From positions 52,255-116,254 of the forward strand of contig JAOADV010000003.1 in the NCBI GenBank assembly GCA_026417135.1: 64,000 nucleotides of DNA. Direction: 5' to 3'. Shown in pieces: positions 1-8,973 of this stretch; position 1 is the first letter of the stretch, and every line of letters starts with the position of its first letter. The stretch comes from Ignavibacteria bacterium. Lineage in GTDB: Bacteria > Bacteroidota > Ignavibacteria > Kapaibacteriales > UBA2268. A program made the position numbers and the translations under genes. A model generated the notes under the pieces. It ran no database searches, was not told the origin of the DNA, and was given only the letters and a program-made list of their open reading frames with translations.

Positions 1-69
1 CCCTTCCCAGAAATTTTAGAAAAATACAAAGAGATTTTATATTCAACGCAAAAAGTTGTAACTTTGTAG
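1..69 (+). CDS. possible C-terminal end of an upstream CDS truncated by the window edge (PFPEILEKYKEILYSTQKVVTL*)
   Basis: Frame 1 is open from base 1 to TAG at 67-69 and the peptide looks protein-like; the next gene starts 3 nt later. Confidence 0.35.
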   Translation, partial: PFPEILEKYKEILYSTQKVVTL

Positions 70-72
70 TTT

Positions 73-468
73 ATGTTGTTTAATCCCCAAAAAAATAAGT
101 CGAAACCAAACTATTTAGAAATGCATCCTTTTAAAACTGCTGAATTTGAAATTGTAGAATGTGAATTAGTTAACATTCTCGTTCCTCGATTTTCAAGCAA
201 ATTTGCAAGAAGATATATTCTCCCTCGTATGCGGAATCCTTATTTTCGTGCAAACTTGGATGAATTGGGTAGCTACCTTTGGCTTAATATCGATGGAACG
301 AAAAGTGTTGCTGAATTAGTCGACCTAATGCGTGAAAAGTTTGCCGAAAAAGTCGAACCCGCAGTCGAGCGAGTTCTAACTTTCCTTACTCAACTTTACA
401 ATGCTGGTTTTATTAATTTTTTTGAATTAACAAGGAGAAACGATGGGAAACATACTTGGCAACCTTAA
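73..468 (+). CDS. PqqD-family peptide-chaperone-like protein
   Basis: 131 aa; RxNLDELGSYLWLNIDGTKSVAELVDLMREKF resembles the PqqD fold signature. Confidence 0.7.
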   Translation: MLFNPQKNKSKPNYLEMHPFKTAEFEIVECELVNILVPRFSSKFARRYILPRMRNPYFRANLDELGSYLWLNIDGTKSVAELVDLMREKFAEKVEPAVERVLTFLTQLYNAGFINFFELTRRNDGKHTWQP

Positions 469-1906
469 CCCAAAAATTGTTTGGGACATTTTCGAAGAAA
501 TTACCCAAATACCGCGCCCTTCGAAACACGAGGAAAAGATTCTTGCTTATGCTATCGATTTCGCAACAAAACACAATTTGACTTATCAACAAGATAAGCT
601 TGGCAATCTTGTTATCCGAAAACCTGCCACCCCCGGTATGGAAAATCGTAAAACTGTCGTTATCCAAGGGCATCTCGATATGGTTTGCGAAAAAAATGCT
701 GATGTCGAACACGACTTTTACAACGACCCAATCAAACCTTACATCGATGGCGATTGGGTAAAAGCCCAAGGAACAACATTAGGTGCAGACAATGGAATTG
801 GTGTCGCAATGGGTTTAGCTGTTTTAGCTTCGAACGACATTTCTCACCCAAACATCGAGGTTCTTTTAACTTTGGACGAAGAAACTGGACTAACTGGTGC
901 TCAACAATTAGGAACAAATCTACTCGAAGGACAAATTCTCATTAACCTTGATTCAGAAGAACAAGGCGTTTTCATTATAGGATGTGCTGGAGGAATGAAT
1001 ACTTCGGGAACCTTTTATTATAAATCCGAACCTGTTCCCGCAAACAGCATCGCATATAAAATTTCCTTGAAAGGCTTAACTGGCGGTCACTCTGGATTGG
1101 AAATAAGCGATGGTCGCGCAAATGCAATAAAACTACTCAATAGATATCTCTGGAATTTAAGTAACCAAATAGAATTTCGTTTGGCAAGTTTCGATGGTGG
1201 AAGTGCTCATAATGCTATTCCCCGAGAATCTTTCGCCACAATAACTTTCCAAACCCCAGATGAAGTCAAATTTCACACTTTTACCGACAACTTTAAGCAA
1301 ATTTTACTAAAAGAATGGAAATCCAAAGAACCAAACATTGATTTTATTTTCGAAAAGGTTGAAATACCACAAAGAGTATTGAGCAAAGAAATCGCTACCA
1401 AAATTTTATCAGCTCTATACATTCTTCCCCACGGTGTTGTCCGTTTTAGCCCTGATGTCAAGGATTTAGTTCAAACTTCGACAAATTTGGCAATTATTAA
1501 TACAAGTCAATACGAAATATTCATACAAACAAGCCAACGTAGTTCTATTGAAACCGAGAAATTCGACGTTGCCAATCAAATTCGTACAGTATTCGAACTT
1601 ACTGGAGCCAATGTGAAACAAAGCTCTGGTTATCCCAGTTGGCAACCAAACTTTAATTCCCAAATACTCGAAATAGCAAAATCCACATATCATAAGATGT
1701 TTGGGGTCGAACCTAAAATCGAAGTAATTCACGCTGGTTTGGAATGCGGACTAATTGGAGAAAAATATCCTGGGATGGATATGATATCTTTTGGACCAAC
1801 TTTGAAAGATGTTCATTCGCCAGCAGAAAGAGTTCAAATTTCAACTGTTGAAAATTGTTGGAACTTCCTGCTCGAAGTTCTAAAAAATACACCCACGAAA
1901 AGCTAA
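443..1906 (+). CDS. pepD: aminoacyl-histidine dipeptidase (M20 family, PepD-like)
   Basis: 487 aa; VIQGHLDMVCEKN, TLGADNGIGVAMGLA, LTLDEETGLTGA, IHAGLECGLI motifs; AAGGAG SD before ATG 443. Confidence 0.92.
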   Translation: MGNILGNLNPKIVWDIFEEITQIPRPSKHEEKILAYAIDFATKHNLTYQQDKLGNLVIRKPATPGMENRKTVVIQGHLDMVCEKNADVEHDFYNDPIKPYIDGDWVKAQGTTLGADNGIGVAMGLAVLASNDISHPNIEVLLTLDEETGLTGAQQLGTNLLEGQILINLDSEEQGVFIIGCAGGMNTSGTFYYKSEPVPANSIAYKISLKGLTGGHSGLEISDGRANAIKLLNRYLWNLSNQIEFRLASFDGGSAHNAIPRESFATITFQTPDEVKFHTFTDNFKQILLKEWKSKEPNIDFIFEKVEIPQRVLSKEIATKILSALYILPHGVVRFSPDVKDLVQTSTNLAIINTSQYEIFIQTSQRSSIETEKFDVANQIRTVFELTGANVKQSSGYPSWQPNFNSQILEIAKSTYHKMFGVEPKIEVIHAGLECGLIGEKYPGMDMISFGPTLKDVHSPAERVQISTVENCWNFLLEVLKNTPTKS

Positions 1907-1920
1907 CTCTACTTCTAAAT

Positions 1921-1960
1921 AAAAAGGGCTACCTGCAACGAATGCAAGTAGCCCTTTTTT
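1921..1960. terminator. bidirectional intrinsic terminator hairpin between convergent genes
   Basis: AAAAAGGGCTACcTGCA-acgaa-TGCAaGTAGCCCTTTTT inverted repeat with flanking A/T tracts. Confidence 0.9.
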
Positions 1961-1975
1961 ATAAAACCAAAATTA

Positions 1976-2515
1976 TTAGATTTTCAGATATTCGTAGCCT
2001 TTCATAAAAGCTTCTTGATTCAAAGGTATCAAATTATGATATCGTTCGGGAAGTATTTCCTTAAGACCCTTCCAAATTGAATCTATTTGGACAATACCGG
2101 TAACTCTCAAAAATGCACCAAGCATAATCATATTTAACACCTTTGGGTTCTTCAAATCGACAGCAAGTTGCCCTCCCGGAAGAGAATATATTTTAATATC
2201 GGTCCGAGTTGGTGGATTAATTGCAACAGAAGAATCATAAATTAGATTTCCACCAGATTTTACAGCTTTTTCAAACTTATCGATGGATGGTTGATTAAGA
2301 GCAACGACGGTATCGAAACGAGAAATGATTGGAGAACTTATCATCTCGTCGGAAACAATAGTAATGCAATTTGCAGTTCCACCGCGCATTTCCGGACCAT
2401 ACGATGGCATCCAAGTTACTTCCTTTCCTTCGATAATTGCAGCGTTGCCCAATACCATACCCATAGTTAAAACACCTTGACCACCAAATCCAGAAAATAT
2501 TGCTTCGTGTGTCAT
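1976..2515 (-). CDS. 2-oxoacid:ferredoxin oxidoreductase gamma subunit
   Basis: 179 aa; FSGFGGQGVLTMGMVLG, EVTWMPSYGPEMRGGTANC motifs. Confidence 0.9.
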   Translation of the reverse strand: MTHEAIFSGFGGQGVLTMGMVLGNAAIIEGKEVTWMPSYGPEMRGGTANCITIVSDEMISSPIISRFDTVVALNQPSIDKFEKAVKSGGNLIYDSSVAINPPTRTDIKIYSLPGGQLAVDLKNPKVLNMIMLGAFLRVTGIVQIDSIWKGLKEILPERYHNLIPLNQEAFMKGYEYLKI

Positions 2516-3306
2516 ACTCTCACCTCCGGTACCTTTATGTCGCCTAAAGGATAAAATTGCAATAATGTATTTTGAACAAACTTATTGGATTCGACAGGAT
2601 TCATCTTCCAATTCGATGGACAATTAGTAACTATTTCGACGAGGCAAAAGCCTAACTTCAATCTTTGATACTCCAAAGCTCTTTGCAAAGCTTTTTTAGT
2701 CTTTCGAACGTTAGGAACGGTATGCACCGATTGACGAGTTACGTAAGCAACTCCAGGCAACGGAGCAATTAACTCGGCAAACTTTAATGGATATCCCATA
2801 CTTTTAACATCACGACCATAAGGAGAGGTTGTAGTAATCATTCCTTCGATTGTTGTAGGAGCCATTTGCCCAGAAGTCATTCCATAAACAGCGTTGTTGA
2901 TAAAAATTGTCAAGATATTCTCACCTCGATTGGCAGCATGCAAGGACTCGTTTGTACCAATTGCTGCAAGGTCGCCGTCTCCTTGGTATGTAAAAACATA
3001 TTTGTCTGGCAATACCCTTTTTATCCCAGTAGCAACAGCACAGGCTCGTCCGTGAGGCGCTTGATGCATATCCACATCCATATAACTATAAGCAAAAACA
3101 GAACATCCAACTGGTGCAACCCCAATAATATCGTGTTGAATACCCATTTCTTCGACGACTTCCATAAAAATTTTATGTACAGTGCTATGTCCACATCCGG
3201 GACAATAATGCATATCAACATCAATTAATGTCGATGGTCGCCTATAGACTAAATTTTCTGGTTTTACAATATCTTCAACTATAACATCCAAATTTTCGTG
3301 TGCCAT
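2512..3306 (-). CDS. 2-oxoacid:ferredoxin oxidoreductase beta (TPP-binding) subunit
   Basis: HYCPGCGHSTVHK, TYQGDGDLAAIGTNE (TPP motif), NNAVYGMTSGQMAPTT; start MAHENLD with AGGAG upstream chosen over the longer ORF start at 3345. Confidence 0.9.
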   Translation of the reverse strand: MAHENLDVIVEDIVKPENLVYRRPSTLIDVDMHYCPGCGHSTVHKIFMEVVEEMGIQHDIIGVAPVGCSVFAYSYMDVDMHQAPHGRACAVATGIKRVLPDKYVFTYQGDGDLAAIGTNESLHAANRGENILTIFINNAVYGMTSGQMAPTTIEGMITTTSPYGRDVKSMGYPLKFAELIAPLPGVAYVTRQSVHTVPNVRKTKKALQRALEYQRLKLGFCLVEIVTNCPSNWKMNPVESNKFVQNTLLQFYPLGDIKVPEVRV

Positions 3307-3310
3307 AATT

Positions 3311-4378
3311 TCAATCTCCTTTAATGAATAATCTTTCAAAAGCATCTAAAATTTCGTCGGGGGTAGGCACAACACCACCCATTCGACCATAAAATTCGAC
3401 CCTTGTTTTTCCTTCAATTGCTAAACGAACATCCTCAACCATCTGGCCAGCATTCATCTCTACATCCAAAATTCCTTTAACACGTGTTGAAATTTCTTGG
3501 AATACTTTCTTTGGAAAGGGAAACAAAGTTATTGGCCTAATCCAACCAATCTTATACCCCCTCTGTCGCCCTAAATCCATTGCTTTTAAAGCAATTCTGG
3601 AAACTAAGCCATAAGCTGTAAAAACATACTCTGCATCATCGAGGTTCAATGTTTGGAAACGAACCTCTTCCTCTTCCATCTTTTTATACTTCTGCTGTAA
3701 ATGAATATTAATTTCTTCCATTTTTTCGGGTTCCAAATGCAAAGAGGTAATAACTCTTCTCGGTCCGTTCTTTGGTTTCCCAGTGGTAGCCCAAGGATAC
3801 TCAATATGGACACGAGGCTCTTGAGGGAAAAGTTCTACCTTTTCCATCATCTGACCAAGAGCACCATCAGCAAGTATCATAACGGGGGTTCTGTACTTAA
3901 ACGCAAGCTCAAAACCAAGTTTAACAAAGTCCGCCATTTCCTGAACATTGTAAGGAGCAAGAACAAGAAGATGGTAGTCGCCGTGCCCACCTCCTTTTGT
4001 TGATTGAAAGTAGTCACCTTGTGCAGGCTGAATAGTTCCCAATCCAGGTCCTCCACGATTGATATTTGCAAGCACACAAGGGAGTTCAGCACTTGCCATA
4101 TACGAAAGACCTTCTTGCATCAAACTTATACCCGGACTGGAAGAGGTCGTCATAGCTTTTTTTCCACACCCAGCTGCTCCATATATCATATTAATAGCGC
4201 CAATCTCGCTTTCAGCTTGAAGAACAACCATTCCAGTTCGTTTTGTAGCCTCGCGAGAAAGATATTCTATAACCTCGGATTGCGGGGTTATAGGATAACC
4301 GAAATATGCATCACAACCACAACGAATGGCAGCTTCAGCCAATGCATCATTACCTTTCATTAACTTAACTTCGCCCAT
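3311..4378 (-). CDS. vorB: 2-oxoacid:ferredoxin oxidoreductase alpha subunit, VorB-like
   Basis: 355 aa; LMKGNDALAEAAIRCGCDAYFGYPITPQSEV, TTSSSPGISLMQEGLSYMA, NRGGPGLGTIQPAQGDYFQSTKGGGHGDY. Confidence 0.85.
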   Translation of the reverse strand: MGEVKLMKGNDALAEAAIRCGCDAYFGYPITPQSEVIEYLSREATKRTGMVVLQAESEIGAINMIYGAAGCGKKAMTTSSSPGISLMQEGLSYMASAELPCVLANINRGGPGLGTIQPAQGDYFQSTKGGGHGDYHLLVLAPYNVQEMADFVKLGFELAFKYRTPVMILADGALGQMMEKVELFPQEPRVHIEYPWATTGKPKNGPRRVITSLHLEPEKMEEINIHLQQKYKKMEEEEVRFQTLNLDDAEYVFTAYGLVSRIALKAMDLGRQRGYKIGWIRPITLFPFPKKVFQEISTRVKGILDVEMNAGQMVEDVRLAIEGKTRVEFYGRMGGVVPTPDEILDAFERLFIKGD

Positions 4379-4386
4379 AATTCCTC

Positions 4387-4638
4387 CTAAGAATTGCTCA
4401 TCTCGGGTTTTGGAACTTTCAAGATTTTTCTATAAACGGTTATAACCGCGTCGGGACAAATAATTGCACAATTTCCACAGCCAGTGCAATTGTCATTTAC
4501 CTTCACAACATATTGATAGCCCTTGTGATTTATCGTTTTAGAAAGAGCTAGCGTTGATTCTGGACAAGCAAGAATACACAATTCACAACCCTTGCACCGC
4601 TCAATATTAATTAAAATTTCTCCTATTGCTTTTGCCAT
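4387..4638 (-). CDS. 4Fe-4S dicluster ferredoxin subunit of the oxidoreductase
   Basis: CKGCELCILACP and CTGCGNCAIICP; start MAKAIGEIL with GGGAG SD, shorter than the ORF track call. Confidence 0.9.
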   Translation of the reverse strand: MAKAIGEILINIERCKGCELCILACPESTLALSKTINHKGYQYVVKVNDNCTGCGNCAIICPDAVITVYRKILKVPKPEMSNS

Positions 4639-4745
4639 TACTCCCTCGTTTAGAAGTTTGAAAAATACAAAAAAACAAATTAAAAATAAATAGGGAATTA
4701 GCAAAATTAGTGGTAGTCCAATATGTATCGAATATGTTGCTGATG

Positions 4746-6416
4746 TTAATTGTAGATTAATGCTTCTATCTTTGAATTCAACATCGAAAGCACAATATCA
4801 CGGAATATCGGAACAACAGTTTCACTTGCATAAATACTAATTTTAGGTTCGTCCAACATTATAACGATTAAAATCTTTGGCTTTTCGGCTGGAAGATATC
4901 CAACAAAAGTATTGATGTATCGAGTTTTCGAGTATTCTCCATTTACGAATTTTTGTGAAGTACCAGTCTTTCCAGCGATTTTTATTCCTTCAATTTTCGT
5001 TGAAGAAGCTGTTCCAAATTCAACTACATCAATTAGCATTTCAGTGATTTTTTGGGCAACACTACTATCCAGAACCCGACGGCTCGTCCGAGCTAAATTT
5101 TTATCAGTAGGAATTGTTTCGAATACCAACTTTGGTTTAAGTAATAATCCACCATTAGCAAGTGCCGAATAAGCAATCGCTAATTGAATTGGAGTTACAG
5201 AAAGACCATAACCAAAGCCTAAGAACTTTTGTAGGGTTGGAGTTAATTCCTCGAGTGATTTCAATTTGCCTCGGGATTCTCCCGGCAGAGTTATCTGGGT
5301 TTTCTCCCCAAAACCAAAATTCCTAAGACTTTGTATTAAATGACCAGAATTAAAACGAGTAGCGACCTGAGCAAAAACGATATTGCTTGAATAAACGATG
5401 GCTTCGCTTAAAGTTGCCTTCGGTAATGGATGGTCGTCTTTGATAACAAAATCACCAATATCCAAAGCACCTTTAAAACCAGCAAAAATCTCCGTAGTCG
5501 ATATCAATTTTTTTTGTAAAGCCAGAGCGGCAATTATCGGCTTAATCGTTGAACCCGGCTCAAAAGCATAACTTACTGCATAGTTTTGGAAAAAAGTATT
5601 ATCGGTGAATCGTATACTATTTGGGTCGAAATTTGGATAGTTTGCTAATGCCAATATTTCCCCATTATTGGGGTTTAAAACTACTGCACAACCAAAATTA
5701 GAACGAGTCTCTTTAACCCCCTTCTCCAAAAAATATTCGACAACTTGTTGCAAATTAATGTCGATGGTTATCCTGATAGAACTGCCATCTACAACTTTAA
5801 CAGAATATTGGGATTCTAATGGAATAACATTTCCCCAAGCATCTTGTAAAATATACTGTTTTTCGTCTTTCCCCCTTAAAACCGAATCGAAATAATATTC
5901 CAAACCCGAAAGTCCTTTATTATCGATGTTAGCATATCCTAATACATTCGACGCAATCTTGCCGAAAGGATAAAGCCTACGCGGTTCGGACAACTTAATT
6001 AATCCAGCGAAATCGAAAGTGTCAGCAATTTTAGGGTAATCGTATAAACCTCGCACTAACCAAACAAAGCTTTTCCCAGCGAAATTTCCAATTTTTTTTG
6101 AATCCCAAGATGTATTCAAAACTTTCTCAAATTGATAATATCTTAACCGACTAAGACTATCTTTTATTAAAATCTTTGGGTTTACAGCAAATGAACGCGA
6201 AAAGATGTTTGTTGCTAACACTTCACCATTTCTATCGAAAATTGTTCCACGACGTGCTTTTTTGGTTACAACTTTATATTGTTGCTGTAAAGCAATTTGC
6301 TTGTAATTGGAAGGTTGTAAAACTTGAATGTAAAAGGCTCTACCTAAAATTATTAAAATTACAGACAAAATTGTCAGAAATACTAATTTTAACCTATTAA
6401 CACTCTTTTGTTCCAA
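4746..6416 (-). CDS. ftsI: class B penicillin-binding protein (FtsI/PBP2-type transpeptidase)
   Basis: 556 aa; N-terminal TM, RRGTIFDRNGEVLA, FEPGSTIKP (SxxK), YSSN (SxN), AGKTGTSQK (KTG); no PASTA domain seen. Confidence 0.88.
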   Translation of the reverse strand: MEQKSVNRLKLVFLTILSVILIILGRAFYIQVLQPSNYKQIALQQQYKVVTKKARRGTIFDRNGEVLATNIFSRSFAVNPKILIKDSLSRLRYYQFEKVLNTSWDSKKIGNFAGKSFVWLVRGLYDYPKIADTFDFAGLIKLSEPRRLYPFGKIASNVLGYANIDNKGLSGLEYYFDSVLRGKDEKQYILQDAWGNVIPLESQYSVKVVDGSSIRITIDINLQQVVEYFLEKGVKETRSNFGCAVVLNPNNGEILALANYPNFDPNSIRFTDNTFFQNYAVSYAFEPGSTIKPIIAALALQKKLISTTEIFAGFKGALDIGDFVIKDDHPLPKATLSEAIVYSSNIVFAQVATRFNSGHLIQSLRNFGFGEKTQITLPGESRGKLKSLEELTPTLQKFLGFGYGLSVTPIQLAIAYSALANGGLLLKPKLVFETIPTDKNLARTSRRVLDSSVAQKITEMLIDVVEFGTASSTKIEGIKIAGKTGTSQKFVNGEYSKTRYINTFVGYLPAEKPKILIVIMLDEPKISIYASETVVPIFRDIVLSMLNSKIEALIYN

Positions 6417-6499
6417 GACTAATTGAAATTTAAGAATAACATTTATAAAATTTCTTCCTTTAACTATCTCATACCATTTAATGTAGAGTTCAACTAAAC

Positions 6500-7369
6500 T
6501 TAAATTAACCTTTTGACTTTAAAACCTTTATTTTTTAATAAGCTTACAATGCCTTTTTTCCCAAGCAGATGTCCCGCACCTAATGCCACAAAGTAACAAC
6601 CCCCATTTCGAATAAAAGATTCTATCTTGTTCGCCATTTTTTCATTTCGTTTATCCAAAAGCAGATAATAAAATCTTTCAACAAATGGAGACCTCGTAAA
6701 CCGAGACTCAATCAGTTCCAGTAACTTACTTTCGTTCCCTTCTAACCAAGTCTCGTAAATAATTACATCTTGCGCACTATCTTCTATAAAATAAGAAAGG
6801 AAAAATTCGAAAAAAGTTTCTGAATCATAATGATAAATTTCTTCGAAGATTTTAAGCTGTTCCTCATAAGATTCCAATTCCAGAATATTTTTGGTGGTAT
6901 CCATCTTTTTATACAAATACATTTCTACCCCTTCCCCAAATTCTGGCTTCCCTTTCAACATCTCGGAAGCTAACAACACAATAACAGCAAACCAAGGTTT
7001 AAACTTGTTATAGATAAATTTAGGGAAAGAATTTGCTTTAAATAAACTATCGATGATTCTATAATACTTTCTCGGAACAACATTCTCCAACAAAGTCGTA
7101 TCTTGATAGGATGCAAGAACGAAGAGATTCCCAAAATCAACATTAGCCAAATTTATTTCAAAAACTATATTCGAACAAGTAGCGAAGGCGTTTTCAACAA
7201 TAGTATCGAGTGGAAACGCATCTGGTTTAGCAAGATGTATTGTTCCATACAAATAAATGACACTTTTGTCTTCGGTAATCTCGTACAAAAAGCCTTTGCA
7301 AGAAATTGATTGATTTAAAATAATAAAGATAAAAAAACTAGTCAGACATAACTTCGAAAGTCGAATCAC
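6500..7369 (-). CDS. TraB/GumN family protein
   Basis: 289 aa; signal peptide, YLYGTIHLAKPDAFPL and FVALGAGHLLGKKGIVSLLKNKGFKV; GTG start. Confidence 0.82.
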   Translation of the reverse strand: MIRLSKLCLTSFFIFIILNQSISCKGFLYEITEDKSVIYLYGTIHLAKPDAFPLDTIVENAFATCSNIVFEINLANVDFGNLFVLASYQDTTLLENVVPRKYYRIIDSLFKANSFPKFIYNKFKPWFAVIVLLASEMLKGKPEFGEGVEMYLYKKMDTTKNILELESYEEQLKIFEEIYHYDSETFFEFFLSYFIEDSAQDVIIYETWLEGNESKLLELIESRFTRSPFVERFYYLLLDKRNEKMANKIESFIRNGGCYFVALGAGHLLGKKGIVSLLKNKGFKVKRLI

Positions 7370-7387
7370 AGCAAAACAAAACTTATC

Positions 7388-7414
7388 TTTAATTTTACAA
7401 TTTGTAAAATTAAA
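7388..7414. promoter_or_regulatory. 27-bp perfect palindrome (13-bp arms, 1-nt centre) between divergent genes; candidate operator
   Basis: TTTAATTTTACAA T TTGTAAAATTAAA read directly. Confidence 0.5.
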
Positions 7415-7421
7415 TATTTAT

Positions 7422-8642
7422 ATGAAAACAATTTCGAGTCTTTTTTTTCTATCGATTATATTGGTTTTTCTTGCATCTTGCAGTAAGGAAGAGAAAAAAA
7501 TAAGTTTTTGGCATTTTTGGAGTGAGCCAGCTCAGTCTAAAGTTATCCGAGAACTTGTCCAAAAATTCGAAAAAGAAAAAAATTGTAAAGTTGAAATTAC
7601 TGAATTAAGCTGGGGCGAAGGAAAAACAAAACTAATCGCAGCATTCAATTCGAAGACTGCGCCCGATGTCCTTGAACTTGGTAGCGATTGGATAGCTCAG
7701 TTTTCTTATGCAAACGTTCTCGAAAAATTGGACCCAGAAGAATTTAACTTCAAAAAATTTTTCGAATATGTAAATAACCAAGCAAAAATCGACACGAATT
7801 ATTTTGCCGTACCTTGGATTTTGGGGACAAGGGTTTTGTTTTGCAATATGGACTTAATAAACAAAGCTGGATTCCAACAGCCACCAGAAAATATCGAAGA
7901 ATTAATTGAAATTTCCAGAAAAATAAACGATTTGAACATTGGTTACGGTTTTGGAGCAAATGGCTCGGACCCACACCGCCTTTATAAAAAAATTTTACCA
8001 CTGATTTGGTCATACGGAGGCGAATTAGTAGACTCGAACAGGAAAATAATTCTCCATTCCGGGCCAGCTGCTCAAGCATTCGATACATATTTTAGACTTT
8101 CAAGGTTTGGAATAATCGAAACTCAAAAACAAATTGATTTGCTTTTTGTGCGAGGGAAAATTGGCTTCTGTTTCTCCGGAGAATGGCTTATAGAAATGAT
8201 TGCAAAAACTAATCCAAATTTAAATTACAAAGTATCACTCGTACCAAAAACAAATCAAAATCGTGGGATATCCTTTGCTGGGGCAGAATATTTGGCAATC
8301 AATGCGGATTCAAAAGAAAAAGAAATTGCAAAAGAATTAATAAAATTTTTCCTACGCAAGGAAACTTTGTTAGAGTTATGCAAAAAAATTCCAACAGCTG
8401 GGTTCCCTGCCGATACAACTTTACTAAGCGACACAAGAATAATCAACACTGAGGCAAAAAAAGTATTTTCCGAACAATTGAAATATTCGAAAATGACGCC
8501 TGTTCACCCCAGATGGTTAGAAATTGAGTCTATTATCGAAAATGCAGTTGTCGAAGTAATTTTCCAAAAAAAAGGCGTACAGCAAGCCTTACAGGATGCC
8601 CAGAAAGAAATCGATAAATTTAACTTTAACATCACCTTTTAA
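7422..8642 (+). CDS. extracellular solute-binding lipoprotein (sugar ABC transporter type)
   Basis: 406 aa; lipobox LASC, FWHFWSEPAQSKVIRELVQKFEKE, APDVLELGSDWIAQF. Confidence 0.85.
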   Translation: MKTISSLFFLSIILVFLASCSKEEKKISFWHFWSEPAQSKVIRELVQKFEKEKNCKVEITELSWGEGKTKLIAAFNSKTAPDVLELGSDWIAQFSYANVLEKLDPEEFNFKKFFEYVNNQAKIDTNYFAVPWILGTRVLFCNMDLINKAGFQQPPENIEELIEISRKINDLNIGYGFGANGSDPHRLYKKILPLIWSYGGELVDSNRKIILHSGPAAQAFDTYFRLSRFGIIETQKQIDLLFVRGKIGFCFSGEWLIEMIAKTNPNLNYKVSLVPKTNQNRGISFAGAEYLAINADSKEKEIAKELIKFFLRKETLLELCKKIPTAGFPADTTLLSDTRIINTEAKKVFSEQLKYSKMTPVHPRWLEIESIIENAVVEVIFQKKGVQQALQDAQKEIDKFNFNITF

Positions 8643-8708
8643 CAACACAATCTTTACAAATTCGTTTAAATAACTTTTAATTAGGTTAGTTTTCTTTATT
8701 TTAATTTT

Positions 8709-8716
8709 TAGTTTTG
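8709..8716 (+). promoter_or_regulatory. Bacteroidota-type -7 promoter element TAGTTTTG upstream of feoA
   Basis: Exact TAnnTTTG match 24 nt before the ATG; -33 element weak. Confidence 0.35.
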
Positions 8717-8739
8717 ACTAAAGTTGGAATTTCATTAAT

Positions 8740-8973
8740 ATGTTGCTATCGGAAGTCGATAATAATGTGATTGTTAGAGTTGTCGAAATTAATACAAACG
8801 AGAAAGCAAAGCAAAGGCTACTTGCTTTGGGCTTACACATAAACGATGTAATACAAATTATTTCAAATTCTAATTTTTCACCTATTTTAATAAAAAACAT
8901 TACGAAAAACGATGCAAGAATTGCTATTGGGCGTGGAATTGCCCAAAAAATTGAAGTCGAGCAAGTTGTATAA
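8740..8973 (+). CDS. feoA: FeoA-family protein
   Basis: 77 aa SH3-like FeoA: AKQRLLALGLHINDVIQIISN, overlapping feoB. Confidence 0.85.
   Translation: MLLSEVDNNVIVRVVEINTNEKAKQRLLALGLHINDVIQIISNSNFSPILIKNITKNDARIAIGRGIAQKIEVEQVV

Noticed and set aside
59-66. TAACTTTG, a -7 promoter match that would make the PqqD-like gene leaderless
   Set aside because: Bases 1-69 look like the coding end of an upstream gene in frame 1 and no -33 element is evident, so an operon junction is more likely
2866-3228. 120-aa plus-strand ORF
   Set aside because: Antisense to the oxidoreductase beta subunit; shadow ORF
4004-4363. 119-aa plus-strand ORF
   Set aside because: Antisense to the VorB-like subunit; no motif, shadow ORF
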